Made by a program: the position numbers and the translations under genes. From Methanolinea sp. UBA277 (GTDB lineage: Archaea > Halobacteriota > Methanomicrobia > Methanomicrobiales > Methanospirillaceae): 64,000 bases of DNA. The stretch lies in NCBI GenBank assembly GCA_002499905.1, contig DANP01000004.1, forward strand, positions 19,500 to 83,499, given 5' to 3'. Of this stretch, positions 33,310 to 42,643 are shown piece after piece. Within the stretch, counting starts at the first letter, position 1. The number at the start of each line of letters is the position of its first letter. Under the pieces are notes generated by a model, which saw nothing but the letters and a program-made list of their open reading frames with translations, was not told the origin of the DNA and did not search any database.

Positions 33310-35242
33310 TACTTTCACCGATGACGCCATCCGCGGACTCCATGAGGAGGGGGTAGTACAGATGATCCCCTTCCGCGATGATGCAAACAGTGTCCGCGAT
33401 ATTCTCGAGCCAATCCTCCGACCCCGGATCCTTGACCGGATCTCTGAATATAGTATCAGCATCGATCGAATTCTCGAGGTCTTCCGGCAGATCCCGCAGG
33501 ACCAGGCAAATCCGGTTGCCGCCTTCCTCTCACCACCAGAAATCATCCCTGTGGCAGTCAGGAGAGAAAAACCTGAAGAACTCTTCACTGATATTGACAC
33601 CTTTCTTGGGAAAACGGGTAGAATCATTGAAATCAGAAACGATCTGAACCGAATCGGGGAAGACCTCCAGAGTGTGCAGACCGCAATCGGAGCGATTGAG
33701 GCACTCAGCCCATTCGACTTTGATCTCTCTGCTCTCGGAGATTCTGAGTATCTCAGTGTCTGCGCCGGCAGGATTGATGCAGCTAAATACCCCGAATTCG
33801 CACGTGATCTCCGTGAGGGAGGGGCCGGGGAGCTGGTCGTGTATGAGCATGGATCGGGGGGTTTTGTTCTGGTGGTTCTGGTTCTGCCCCGGGCCGGAAA
33901 GCCCCTCATCGAACGGTATCTCCGCCCCCCGCGGTTTCAGCCACTCGATCCCTCCTCGTCCGGCCTTCCGATAGAGGCCCTTGCCAGGAAAAAGGAAGAG
34001 GAGGCACTCCTGACCAGGGAGCGGGAGAACCTCCTCCTGGAATTGAAATCCCTTGAAGCATCATGGGGGCCGTCTGCACGTGCACTCCGGGAAGAACTTC
34101 TCATGCTGAAAGAGGAACGGGAAGGACTCACCGCCTGCGGAAAGAGCAGTAGCCTGACAGTCGTAGAAGGATGGGTGCCGGCCGGAAAGGTTGTTGGAAT
34201 GGAAAAAAGGCTTCTCGATACATCTGACGGACATGCGTTCGTGCACGCCAGAGACCCGGGCGAAGACGATCCCGAACCCCCCACCGAATATCATAACCCT
34301 GCCTGGCTGAAACCCTTTGAAGTCCTCACCACGACCTTTGCGCGGCCGCACTACGACGAGATCGATCCTACCCCCTTCATTGCCCCGATCTTCGTGCTGT
34401 TCTTCGGCCTTATGCTCGGTGATGCAGGGTATGGCCTTATCCTGACCCTGGCAGGAATCTTCCTGTACTCGCGGCTGGGCCGGTCAAGCCGGTCGATGCA
34501 TGATATGACCTACATCCTGGTGATAATCGGGATATCAGCAACCATACTCGGGATTATCCAGGGGGGGTGGTTTGGTGATATCCCCCAGAGGTTCTTCGGG
34601 GCAACTCCTCCGTTCATTCTGATCGAACCGCTCAAGGATCCTATCACCTTTTTCCAGTTCTCGCTGATCCTTGGAATCATCCACATCAATCTGGGGCTCT
34701 GTCTGGCCCTGTACCAGAACCTGAAGAAGGGACTGAAACGCACAGCACTCTTTGAACAGGGGGTCTGGTTCATCCTCCAGCCTTCAGCGGGAATTCTCCT
34801 TGCAGGATTCTTCGGCTGGGTAGATTTTTCCCCCTTTGTCGTCTATGCCGGATATGCAGGAGCAATCGTTGGTGTACTCATGATCTTTTATTACCGCGGA
34901 CCCATGGGGTTCTTCGGCCTGACCGGATTTCTGGGAGACTGGCTCTCCTATGTGAGGATCCTTGCCCTGGCACTGGCGACCGGGGGTATTGCCATGACTA
35001 TTAATATACTCGCAGAACTTATTGCCGGTATCCACCCGATCATGATCATTCCGGCGGCGATCATCTTCCTCGGGGGGCATGTGTTCAACATCATCATCCA
35101 GTCTCTCGGGGGGGTCATTCATGCTATACGACTCCAGTATATCGAATTTTTTGGAAAGTTTTATACCGGGGGCGGGAAACAGTTCAGGCCGTTCCGGGCC
35201 GAGCGGGTGTATTCACGGGTTGAACCGGGTGATCCCCTATGA
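33263..35242 (+). CDS. atpI: A-type ATP synthase subunit I (stator a-subunit, operon 1)
   Basis: The 659-residue protein has a cytoplasmic half (1-365) with coiled coils that bind the E-H stalks, and a membrane half with about eight helices. Key segments are PTPFIAPIFVLFFGLMLGDAGYGLI, here FVLFFGLMLGDAGYGL, and WLSYVRILALALATGG, whose Arg is expected to be the essential stator arginine facing the rotor. Near the C terminus are HAIRLQYIEFFGKFY and GGGKQFRPF. ATG at 33263 has GGAGAG in front; an in-frame ATG at 33281 also follows GGAGGA, and aligns better with subunit I of operon 2. Its stop overlaps the K gene by 4 bp. Confidence 0.93.
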   Translation: MFYPEEMKRVAIGFHNTFTDDAIRGLHEEGVVQMIPFRDDANSVRDILEPILRPRILDRISEYSISIDRILEVFRQIPQDQANPVAAFLSPPEIIPVAVRREKPEELFTDIDTFLGKTGRIIEIRNDLNRIGEDLQSVQTAIGAIEALSPFDFDLSALGDSEYLSVCAGRIDAAKYPEFARDLREGGAGELVVYEHGSGGFVLVVLVLPRAGKPLIERYLRPPRFQPLDPSSSGLPIEALARKKEEEALLTRERENLLLELKSLEASWGPSARALREELLMLKEEREGLTACGKSSSLTVVEGWVPAGKVVGMEKRLLDTSDGHAFVHARDPGEDDPEPPTEYHNPAWLKPFEVLTTTFARPHYDEIDPTPFIAPIFVLFFGLMLGDAGYGLILTLAGIFLYSRLGRSSRSMHDMTYILVIIGISATILGIIQGGWFGDIPQRFFGATPPFILIEPLKDPITFFQFSLILGIIHINLGLCLALYQNLKKGLKRTALFEQGVWFILQPSAGILLAGFFGWVDFSPFVVYAGYAGAIVGVLMIFYYRGPMGFFGLTGFLGDWLSYVRILALALATGGIAMTINILAELIAGIHPIMIIPAAIIFLGGHVFNIIIQSLGGVIHAIRLQYIEFFGKFYTGGGKQFRPFRAERVYSRVEPGDPL

Positions 35243-36684
35243 CCATCGGGCTTGGTGCTGCGCTCATGGCCATCGGAGCAGGAACTGCGGTCGGGTTTTC
35301 GGCAATTGGTGCAGGAATAGGGGTCGGGATTACCGGGGCATCAGCGGCAGGGGTAACCTCTGAGCGGCCCGAAAAGTTTGGTGCTGCGTTGATCTTCTCG
35401 GCCATTCCCCAGACCCAGGCCATCTATGGCCTCCTCGTTGCAGTCCTCATCCTCCTCTCGGGAGGTTTCTTTGGGGGAATTTCCGGGGAGATCCCCATCG
35501 CGGCAGGATTAGCCGGACTGGGTGCGGGTCTTGCGGTCGGGATTGCCGGGCTCTCATCCATCGGCCAGGGTATAGCCGCTTCCAGCGGTATTGCAGTGAC
35601 TGCCCAGAAGCCCGAAATGTTTGGAAAGGGCGTTGTCTTTTCGGCTATCTGCGAGACCCAGGCCATCTACGGCCTTCTCGTTGCGGTCCTCCTCCTGGTG
35701 TTTTCCGGCCTTCTCTCCGGAAACTATACCGTAACGGTTGCGGTGGGACTGGCCGCCATCGGTTGTGGCCTCTCGATAGGACTGGCCGGTATTTCCGCCA
35801 TCGGACAGGGGATTGCAGCATCGGCAGGGATCGGTGCCACTGCCGAGAATCCGGAACTCTTTGGAAAAGGGGTGGTATTTGCTGCTATCTGCGAGACCCA
35901 GGCCATTTATGGGCTGCTCGTGGCCATCCTGCTGATGTCTTTTACCGGCATGTTCACTGGTGAGCTTATCACCACGCTTGCCGCCGGTGTTGTCGCGATT
36001 GGCTGTGGTCTTGCCGTTGGTTTTGCCGGCTTCTCGGCTATCGGGCAGGGTATTGCAGCTGCTGCCGGAATCGGAGCAACGGCCGAAAAGCCGGAGATAT
36101 TCGGGAAAGGAATTGTATTTGCTGCTATCTGTGAAACCCAGGCCATCTACGGTCTCCTCGTGGCCATCCTGCTGATGGCATTCACCGGACTGATTACCAG
36201 CGATATGACCATGACCCTTGCTGTCGGATTTGCAGCAATCGGTGGCGGACTTGCCGTCGGGCTTGCCGGGCTCTCGGCAATCGGGCAGGGGATCGCCGGT
36301 GCATCGGGGATTGCTGCCACGTCAGAGAATGAAGCGATGTTCGGGAAAGGTGTTGTCTTTGCCGCGGTCTGTGAAACCCAGGCCATCTATGGCCTTCTCG
36401 TGGCCATTCTCCTGATGGCGTTTACCGGGATCATCACCGGGGATTTTGTTACGACAGTTTCAGTCGGAATTGCATCGATTGGGGCCGGGCTTGCGGTAGG
36501 GCTTGGTGGTTTTTCGGCAATAGGACAGGGTATCACCTGCGCTTCCGGTATCGCCGCAACATCACGTCATCCGGAAGCCATGGGGAGGAGCCTGGTCTTT
36601 GCCGCCATGTCAGAGACCTTTGCCATCTTCGGCCTCCTGGTAGCCATCCTCATCCTCTTCGGGCTGGGGATATTTACACTATGA
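35239..36684 (+). CDS. atpK: Six-hairpin rotor subunit K of A-type ATP synthase (operon 1)
   Basis: This 481-residue protein is a fusion of six two-helix c-subunit hairpins repeating every 80 residues exactly. Hairpins 2-6 each have the helix-1 ligand Gln in SxIGQGI (Q110, Q190, Q270, Q350, Q430) and the helix-2 carboxylate in (C/S)ET (E139, E219, E299, E379, E459). In hairpin 1 the Gln is replaced (SAIGAG) and the Glu is Gln58 (IPQTQ), so it cannot carry an ion. The Gln-Glu-Thr pattern matches sodium-binding V-type rings such as Enterococcus hirae NtpK. Most methanogen K proteins have one to three hairpins; the 13-hairpin protein of Methanopyrus is the known extreme. The subunit would form part of a rotor ring in the membrane. 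Confidence 0.96.
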   Translation: MTIGLGAALMAIGAGTAVGFSAIGAGIGVGITGASAAGVTSERPEKFGAALIFSAIPQTQAIYGLLVAVLILLSGGFFGGISGEIPIAAGLAGLGAGLAVGIAGLSSIGQGIAASSGIAVTAQKPEMFGKGVVFSAICETQAIYGLLVAVLLLVFSGLLSGNYTVTVAVGLAAIGCGLSIGLAGISAIGQGIAASAGIGATAENPELFGKGVVFAAICETQAIYGLLVAILLMSFTGMFTGELITTLAAGVVAIGCGLAVGFAGFSAIGQGIAAAAGIGATAEKPEIFGKGIVFAAICETQAIYGLLVAILLMAFTGLITSDMTMTLAVGFAAIGGGLAVGLAGLSAIGQGIAGASGIAATSENEAMFGKGVVFAAVCETQAIYGLLVAILLMAFTGIITGDFVTTVSVGIASIGAGLAVGLGGFSAIGQGITCASGIAATSRHPEAMGRSLVFAAMSETFAIFGLLVAILILFGLGIFTL

Positions 36685-36715
36685 TATACGGATAAGGAAG
36701 GCAGGGCTGGTCCCC

Positions 36716-37312
36716 ATGAGTGTGGAACTGATTATGGAACGAATCCTCCGGGATGCAGGAGGTCAGGCACAGGCTGCACGCTCTACTGCAACCCGTCGGG
36801 CAGAACAGATCATCCTGGAGGCGCAGCAGGAGGCGGAGACACGGTATAACGGACGGATGGATGCCGGCAGAAAGGAAACAGCTGCTGAGGTGGCGCGAAT
36901 CATCGCACAGGCCCGGATGGAGGCCCGTGAGACCATACGGAATACCCGCGAGGAACTCCTTGACCGGTGCTTTGAACAGGCAGGGAAGGAGCTTGCCCGT
37001 ATTCCGGAATTTCCGGAATACCCGGCCATCCTGGAAACCCTCCTTGATGAAGGAATCCGTCTTATCGGGGATGAAGAGGTCCGTGTTGCGGTTCACACCC
37101 GCGATCTCCCCCTCATCAGGAATATAGGAGGGAGGATGGAAAGGCTGTTTGTGTTTTCCGACCAGCTGGAGGGCACCGGCGGGGGATTGGTCATCACCTC
37201 TTCATCAGGAAAAGTGGCCGTGAACAATACGTTTACCGGCCGTCTCTCCCGGATGCGTAAGGATCTGGTCTTCCGTGCCGCAGCGGTGCTGTTTGAGGGT
37301 GAGACCCGATGA
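36716..37312 (+). CDS. atpE: A-type ATP synthase subunit E (operon 1)
   Basis: The 198-residue protein has a charged N-terminal helix (about 5-100; for example RRAEQIILEAQQEAETRY and AQARMEARETIRNTREELL) and a globular C-terminal domain with VRVAVHTRDLPL and SSSGKVAVNNTFTGRL before RKDLVFRAAAVLF. This is the layout of subunit E, which joins subunit H in the peripheral stalk and binds the top of the A3B3 head. It starts 31 bp after K and overlaps the C gene by 4 bp. Confidence 0.9.
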   Translation: MSVELIMERILRDAGGQAQAARSTATRRAEQIILEAQQEAETRYNGRMDAGRKETAAEVARIIAQARMEARETIRNTREELLDRCFEQAGKELARIPEFPEYPAILETLLDEGIRLIGDEEVRVAVHTRDLPLIRNIGGRMERLFVFSDQLEGTGGGLVITSSSGKVAVNNTFTGRLSRMRKDLVFRAAAVLFEGETR

Positions 37313-38505
37313 ACGGGTTGTCCGAAATCCTTGAACAGGTTGCCGGGCAGACCGGTCTTAATTCCGGGCAGATCCTTATCGGAGGTCTTGCCCTTCTGCT
37401 GATCATTCTCCTGATCCTGGTCGCATTCATGGGATATTTCAGGATCCTGACCCATATTGCGTCATTTGCATATCCTGTTGCCCGGGTCAAGGCCATGGGA
37501 AATCCCTTTGTAAGGGAAGAGGAACTCGCCACTCTCGCCGAATCCCACACCCTTCATGAACTCATTGAGAAGATTCAGGATCATGGTTTCGACCTGAAAC
37601 CGGAAGAAGCAGCCCCCCTACGGGATCTTGATCAGGTTCTTGACCGTTATTACCTGCAGGAGCTGTCCCTCTTTATTGATTCAGTTCCGGACAGCATCAG
37701 GCCATTTTTCACTGCGTTTTTCTCCCTCTCTGAAAGTGAACAGCTCAAGACCGCGATCAGGGCCCGTCATGCCGGACTCCACCCGGAGATTATCCACTCC
37801 CGGATGATCCCCGTGGGAATCGTTACACCTGAACTGATCGATGGTTGTGCCCATTCCGAGAAGGTCGATGATATTGTCAGCCTTCTTCAGGAAACCATCT
37901 ACGGCAAGGCGCTTGCAGAATCCCTCCCCTACTATCACGATCAGGGGAGCACCCTTCCGCTGGAACGTGCCCTTGACCTGACCGCCCTCCAGGAAATTAA
38001 CCACTCCAAAACGCGGATTGATAACCTTCTTGCCGGCCCGGTGAGAGAATTCTGCGGAATATACACCGATATTACCAATATCCTCACCGTTCTCCGGGCC
38101 ATGGCAGAAGGCCTTGACCCGGCGGAGGCATCACTCTCCATCGTTTCCGGCGGGGCATTCTACGAGGACTGGCGGATGCGGCAACTCCTGGAGACCCCTA
38201 CCATTCCCGAGATCCTCCACCAGCTCTCAGGGACCGAGTATTTTGATGCAATTTCAGCGGCAATTCCCTTGTATGAAGAGACTGCAAGCGTACACCCTCT
38301 GGAACATGAACTGGAGCGCTACCTGCTGAGGAAGGTCGGGATCCTCTCCTCGACCTACCACCTGACCGGAGGTCCGCTCATCAGATTCATCGTTGCCCGG
38401 TTTATTGAGATCAGGAATATCAGGGTGCTCGTACATGCATTCCATGGCAGAATGCCGGTCGCAGCCATTTCCGGGGAGTTGGTGACAGAAGGAGGTATTG
38501 TATGA
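37309..38505 (+). CDS. atpC: A-type ATP synthase subunit C with an N-terminal membrane helix (operon 1)
   Basis: Subunit C is the funnel that links the central shaft to the c-ring. The C-terminal 345 residues match the family: FAYPVARVKAM at about 53, EINHSKTRIDNLL, TNILTVLRAMAEG and RFIEIRNIRVLVHAFHGRMP near the end. In front of this is an extra 50 residues containing a strong membrane helix (about 21-45; GGLALLLIILLILVAFMGYF). Subunit C of operon 2 and of well-studied archaea begins directly at YAYVNARIRAM and has no such helix. The added anchor could lie inside or beside the rotor ring (inference). Start at 37309 overlaps the E gene by 4 bp. Confidence 0.9.
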   Translation: MNGLSEILEQVAGQTGLNSGQILIGGLALLLIILLILVAFMGYFRILTHIASFAYPVARVKAMGNPFVREEELATLAESHTLHELIEKIQDHGFDLKPEEAAPLRDLDQVLDRYYLQELSLFIDSVPDSIRPFFTAFFSLSESEQLKTAIRARHAGLHPEIIHSRMIPVGIVTPELIDGCAHSEKVDDIVSLLQETIYGKALAESLPYYHDQGSTLPLERALDLTALQEINHSKTRIDNLLAGPVREFCGIYTDITNILTVLRAMAEGLDPAEASLSIVSGGAFYEDWRMRQLLETPTIPEILHQLSGTEYFDAISAAIPLYEETASVHPLEHELERYLLRKVGILSSTYHLTGGPLIRFIVARFIEIRNIRVLVHAFHGRMPVAAISGELVTEGGIV

Positions 38506-38825
38506 AGATGGCAGTACTCGGAGACGAGGATCTGGTATGGGGGATGATGCTTGCCGGCATCAGGAACGCCCGGATTACAAAGGGACCGGATGATACCCGG
38601 GAGGCACTGAACGAATGGATCAGGAGTCCGGAGATCGGGGTAATACTCCTTGCAGGATACGCTGCTGACCAGGTACGGCCGTTTCTCTCCGCTGTCAGAA
38701 AATCAAAGAGGCTGTATCCCCTGATCATCGAAATCAGGGACGAAAGCCGGGGAGAAAGCAACCGGTCTGATCCCATCGGATCGGAGAGAATGGGGGTGAC
38801 GGATGGTGAGGGATCGCATGGCTGA
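38502..38825 (+). CDS. atpF: A-type ATP synthase subunit F (operon 1)
   Basis: The 107-residue protein has the Rossmann-like subunit F pattern: KMAVLGDEDLVWGMMLAGI at the start (family: I-x-V-I-G-D-x-D-x-V-x-G-F-x-L-A-G), GVILLAGYAADQVRPFL in the middle and YPLIIEI. Subunit F caps the central stalk with subunit D. The last 20 residues (ESRGESNRSDPIGSERMGV onward) are polar and replace the short C-terminal helix seen in most homologs. It overlaps C by 4 bp and the 5' end of the A gene. Confidence 0.88.
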   Translation: MKMAVLGDEDLVWGMMLAGIRNARITKGPDDTREALNEWIRSPEIGVILLAGYAADQVRPFLSAVRKSKRLYPLIIEIRDESRGESNRSDPIGSERMGVTDGEGSHG

Positions 38826-40578
38826 CAAGGGAATGATTATCCGGATTACCGGGCCGGTCGTTGAGGCTTCAGGGATGAACGGTGCCCGCATGTTTGAAAT
38901 CGTAAAAGTGGGCAGGGAGGCGCTGATCGGGGAGATTATCACCCTTGAAGAGGATGTCGCCACCATCCAGGTCTATGAAGAAACGGCAGGGATAACCCCG
39001 GGGGAGCCGGTGGAGAGAACCGGGAGTTCCCTTTCCGTGGAGCTCGGTCCGGGTCTGCTCGGCAATATCTATGATGGTATCCAGCGCCCGCTCAGGGACA
39101 TCAGTGCCGGTTGGGGAGACTTCATATCGCGGGGGGTGTCGCTCCCTGCCCTGTCCCGGGAGAAGGAATGGGACTTTATACCCCTCCGGAAACCGGGGGA
39201 TCAGGTTATCGGAGGGGATATCATTGGGGAAGTTCAGGAGAGTCCGACCATTCCCCACCGGATCATGGTGCCTCCCGGCATCTCCGGCACTATCCGTGAT
39301 CTGGCTCCGGCAGCCCGATACCGGATCGAGGACACCATTGCCACCATTGAGACCGCTGCCGGCCCGGTCAGGATCTCAATGGTCCAGCGGTGGCCGGTCC
39401 GGGAGGGTCGGCCGTACACGAGGAAGCTCGATCCGGTTGAACCTCTTATCACCGGACAGCGGATCATTGATACCCTCTTTCCCATTGCCAAAGGGGGGAC
39501 CGCCGCTGTTCCCGGACCGTTCGGATCGGGCAAGACGGTCATCCAGCACCAGCTTGCCAAGTGGGCAGATGCTGATGTCATTGTGTATATCGGGTGTGGC
39601 GAACGGGGCAATGAAATGGCTGATGTGCTGGCGGAATTTCCCTCCCTCCAGGACCCGAGAACCGGAGAGCCGCTCATGAAACGGATGGTGCTGCTTGCCA
39701 ACACCAGCAACATGCCGGTCGCCGCACGGGAGGCATCGGTCTATACCGGCATTACCATGGCCGAATACTACCGGGACATGGGCTATGATGTTGCACTCAT
39801 GGCCGATTCCACCTCGCGGTGGGCAGAGGCCATGCGGGAGATATCCGGCAGGCTTGAAGAGATGCCGGGGGAGGAAGGCTATCCGGCCTACCTCGGATCC
39901 CGTCTCGCTGATTTCTATGAGCGGGCGGGCAGGGTTACCGTGTGCGGGAGTCAGGGTTCAACCGGATCTGTTTCGGTGGTCGGGGCGGTCTCTCCACCCG
40001 GGGGAGATTTTTCCGAACCGGTAACCCAGAATACCCTCCGGATCGTCAAGGTGTTCTGGGCGCTTGATTCCGATCTCGCGTATCAGAGGCATTTCCCTGC
40101 TATCAACTGGCTCCTCTCGTATTCTCTCTATGGGGATGCTGTCAGGTCGTGGTGGCATGAGCATACTGCGCCTGACTGGGATGATCGCAGACGGGAGATG
40201 ATGGCACTGCTGCAGAAAGAAAATGAACTGGAAGAGATCGTGAAGCTGGTAGGGCCTGATGTCCTCCCGGAGACTGACAAACTGGTGCTGCTCGAAGCGG
40301 AGATCATCCGGGAGAGCTTCCTCATGCAGTATGCGTTTCACCCTGTTGATACGTATTCAGACCCCGCGAGGCAGTACCGCATGATTACCGCGATGTTCCG
40401 GTTTTTTTCCCTTGCCGCCGAAGCCGTTGCCGGAGGGGTTGCGGTAGAGCTGATCCGGGGACTCCCGGTCAAACGGAGACTGGCACGGATGGGTGCGATT
40501 CCTCCGGAGGAGGAGGAAGGCCAGTTTTCAGATCTGATGCAGACAATGGAACTGCAGATCAGAGGCCTTGAGGTGTGA
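38818..40578 (+). CDS. atpA: A-type ATP synthase catalytic subunit A (operon 1)
   Basis: Subunit A carries the catalytic site. The 586-residue product has the Walker A loop GPFGSGKTVIQHQLAKW, the GERGNEMADVL segment with the catalytic-site Glu, ALMADSTSRWAEAMREIS (Walker B region) and EEMPGEEGYPAYLGSRL. It also has the nonhomologous insert near the N terminus typical of A/V-type A subunits. ATG at 38818 was chosen because GGTGAGGG lies five bases upstream and the protein then starts at ADKGMIIRITGPVV; the ATG at 38803 would consume that ribosome site. Confidence 0.96.
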   Translation: MADKGMIIRITGPVVEASGMNGARMFEIVKVGREALIGEIITLEEDVATIQVYEETAGITPGEPVERTGSSLSVELGPGLLGNIYDGIQRPLRDISAGWGDFISRGVSLPALSREKEWDFIPLRKPGDQVIGGDIIGEVQESPTIPHRIMVPPGISGTIRDLAPAARYRIEDTIATIETAAGPVRISMVQRWPVREGRPYTRKLDPVEPLITGQRIIDTLFPIAKGGTAAVPGPFGSGKTVIQHQLAKWADADVIVYIGCGERGNEMADVLAEFPSLQDPRTGEPLMKRMVLLANTSNMPVAAREASVYTGITMAEYYRDMGYDVALMADSTSRWAEAMREISGRLEEMPGEEGYPAYLGSRLADFYERAGRVTVCGSQGSTGSVSVVGAVSPPGGDFSEPVTQNTLRIVKVFWALDSDLAYQRHFPAINWLLSYSLYGDAVRSWWHEHTAPDWDDRRREMMALLQKENELEEIVKLVGPDVLPETDKLVLLEAEIIRESFLMQYAFHPVDTYSDPARQYRMITAMFRFFSLAAEAVAGGVAVELIRGLPVKRRLARMGAIPPEEEEGQFSDLMQTMELQIRGLEV

Positions 40579-40581
40579 ACT

Positions 40582-41982
40582 ATGGAATCATCATCCCGTG
40601 AGTATACCAGCGTCACCAAGGTCGTGGGACCCCTCATTATTGTCGATAACGTAGCGGGAATAGGGTATGGTGAGGTGGTGGAAGTCACCATGCCATCGGG
40701 GGAGAAGCGTCTCGGGCAGGTCCTCGAGACGCTCACTACCAGGGCGGTGGTACAGGTGTTCGGGGGCACCCGGGACCTCGACACCGAGACCACCCGCGTC
40801 AGGTTTACCGGGGAATCCATGAAGATCCCCCTCTCTCCGGACATGCTCGGGAGAGTCTTTGACGGGGTTGCTAACCCAAGAGACGGCGGCGCCCCGGTTA
40901 TACCCGAAGAGCTGCGTGACATTTACGGGTCCCCGATAAATCCCTACACGCGGGAAAACCCGAGGGATCCCATCCAGACCGGTATCTCTGCCATAGATGG
41001 CATGAATACCCTTGTCCGTGGGCAGAAACTGCCGATATTCTCCGGAGCGGGACTGCCCCACAATCTCCTCGCTGCGCAGATAGCCCGGCAGGCACGGGTG
41101 CTTTCCCAGGAAGAAGAGTTTGCCGTGGTATTCGGGGCGATGGGCATCACCCATGAAGAGGCAGGTTTTTTTCTGAAAGATTTCAGGTCAACCGGCGCTC
41201 TCGAACATGCCGTGGTATATCTCAACCTTGCCGATGATCCGGCAATAGAACGTATCATCACCCCCCGGCTGGCCCTCACTGCGGCCGAATACCTTGCTTT
41301 CACCAGGGACATGCATGTCCTGGTCATCCTCACCGACCTGACAAACTACTGCGAATCACTTCGCGAGGTCGCTGCCGCCCGGGAAGAAGTTCCCGGGAGG
41401 CGCGGCTACCCCGGCTACCTGTACACCGACCTAGCCAGTATTTTTGAGCGGGCAGGAAGGATACGGGGGAGAGAAGGGTCGATCACCCAGCTCCCCATTC
41501 TCACCATGCCCGATGACGATATCACCCATCCGGTACCGGACCTGACCGGCTATATTACCGAAGGACAGATTGTGCTCTCCCGGGATCTGCACCGCAAAGG
41601 GATCTACCCTCCCATCGCTGTCCTCCCCTGCCTCTCCCGGCTGATGAAAGGTGGTATCGGCCCCGGCAGGACCCGTGAAGATCATGCTGACGTGAACAAC
41701 CAGCTCTATGCCGCATATGCCCAGGGTATCAGGTTAAAAAGCCTCGTCGCCGTTGTTGGGGAGGAGGGTCTTTCCGAAACCGACCGAACCTATCTCCGGT
41801 TCTGTAACCGGTTCGAGACCGAGTTTGTCGGCCAGGGGCTCACCGAGAACCGCACCTTCACCACAACCCTTGATATCGCCTGGAATCTTCTCTCTGTTCT
41901 CCCGGAAGATGAATTGAAGCGGATAGACCTTCGCTTTATTGAACGATACCATCCCGCGCACAGGAAAGGCAGCAATGAGTAG
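40582..41982 (+). CDS. atpB: A-type ATP synthase regulatory subunit B (operon 1)
   Basis: The 466-residue protein is the non-catalytic partner of subunit A in the A3B3 hexamer. Diagnostic stretches are QTGISAIDGMNTLVRGQKLPIFSG (in parts: GMNTLVRGQKLPIFSGAGLPHN), VFGAMGITHEEAGFF, PGRRGYPGYLYTDLASIFERAGR and PILTMPDDDITHPVPDLTGYITEGQI. As expected for B, there is no Walker A loop at the usual place. It follows A by 3 bp and overlaps D by 8 bp. Confidence 0.96.
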   Translation: MESSSREYTSVTKVVGPLIIVDNVAGIGYGEVVEVTMPSGEKRLGQVLETLTTRAVVQVFGGTRDLDTETTRVRFTGESMKIPLSPDMLGRVFDGVANPRDGGAPVIPEELRDIYGSPINPYTRENPRDPIQTGISAIDGMNTLVRGQKLPIFSGAGLPHNLLAAQIARQARVLSQEEEFAVVFGAMGITHEEAGFFLKDFRSTGALEHAVVYLNLADDPAIERIITPRLALTAAEYLAFTRDMHVLVILTDLTNYCESLREVAAAREEVPGRRGYPGYLYTDLASIFERAGRIRGREGSITQLPILTMPDDDITHPVPDLTGYITEGQIVLSRDLHRKGIYPPIAVLPCLSRLMKGGIGPGRTREDHADVNNQLYAAYAQGIRLKSLVAVVGEEGLSETDRTYLRFCNRFETEFVGQGLTENRTFTTTLDIAWNLLSVLPEDELKRIDLRFIERYHPAHRKGSNE

Positions 41983-42643
41983 AAAAGGGATCAGCGGGGT
42001 CAGGCCCACCCGGATCGAGCTCCTCAAACTGAAGAAGCAGGAGCTGATCGCAGAAAAAGGCCATGATCTCCTCCAGGAAAAGCTGGATGCCATGCTGATC
42101 GAGTACACAAAATTTGTCGATACCTGCAGGGAACAGAGGAAGGAGCTTGATGCTGTGATTACCGATGCTGCGATGACCATGAAAAAAGCGGCAGCGATTC
42201 TCGGTAGCAACAGAATCGAGGAGATTGCACTCTCCTCATCAGGTATGGGTGATGTGACGATGGGGACCCGGGTTATCATGGGAGTCAGAGTCCCGGAAAT
42301 CGGAGTTCCGGCAGAGCCTGGTTTTCACCGGGGATACAGCTACCTCGGGACCACATCAAAACTCGATGAAGCGGGAGTCCTGTTCGGGAAGGCCGCAGTT
42401 GCCGCCCTCAGACTGGCCGAACTCGAAGGGACGGTCGGGAGACTGGCCCTGGAGATCCAGACGACCCGGCGCCGGGTAAATGCCCTCGAACATATCCTCC
42501 TCCCCCGCATCAGGGAGACCCGGCGATATATCGAGATGCACCTTGAAGAGCGGGAGCGGGAGGATCTCTTCCGCAGGAAACGGACCAAGCAGGTGATTCA
42601 GGAGCATGAGAAGAGAGCCCCCGAGGAGAAATCATATGCCTGA
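41975..42643 (+). CDS. atpD: A-type ATP synthase subunit D (operon 1)
   Basis: Subunit D is the central rotor shaft. The 222-residue product starts at 41975 (ATGAGTAG overlap with the B stop) and has the family's long N- and C-terminal helices: RPTRIELLKLKKQELIAEKGHDLLQEKLD near the start (RPTRIELLKLKKQELIAEKG) and TRRRVNALEHILLPRIRETR then LEEREREDLFRRKRTKQVI near the end. Length is typical. The 49-codon gene that follows overlaps its last 8 bp. Confidence 0.94.
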   Translation: MSRKGISGVRPTRIELLKLKKQELIAEKGHDLLQEKLDAMLIEYTKFVDTCREQRKELDAVITDAAMTMKKAAAILGSNRIEEIALSSSGMGDVTMGTRVIMGVRVPEIGVPAEPGFHRGYSYLGTTSKLDEAGVLFGKAAVAALRLAELEGTVGRLALEIQTTRRRVNALEHILLPRIRETRRYIEMHLEEREREDLFRRKRTKQVIQEHEKRAPEEKSYA

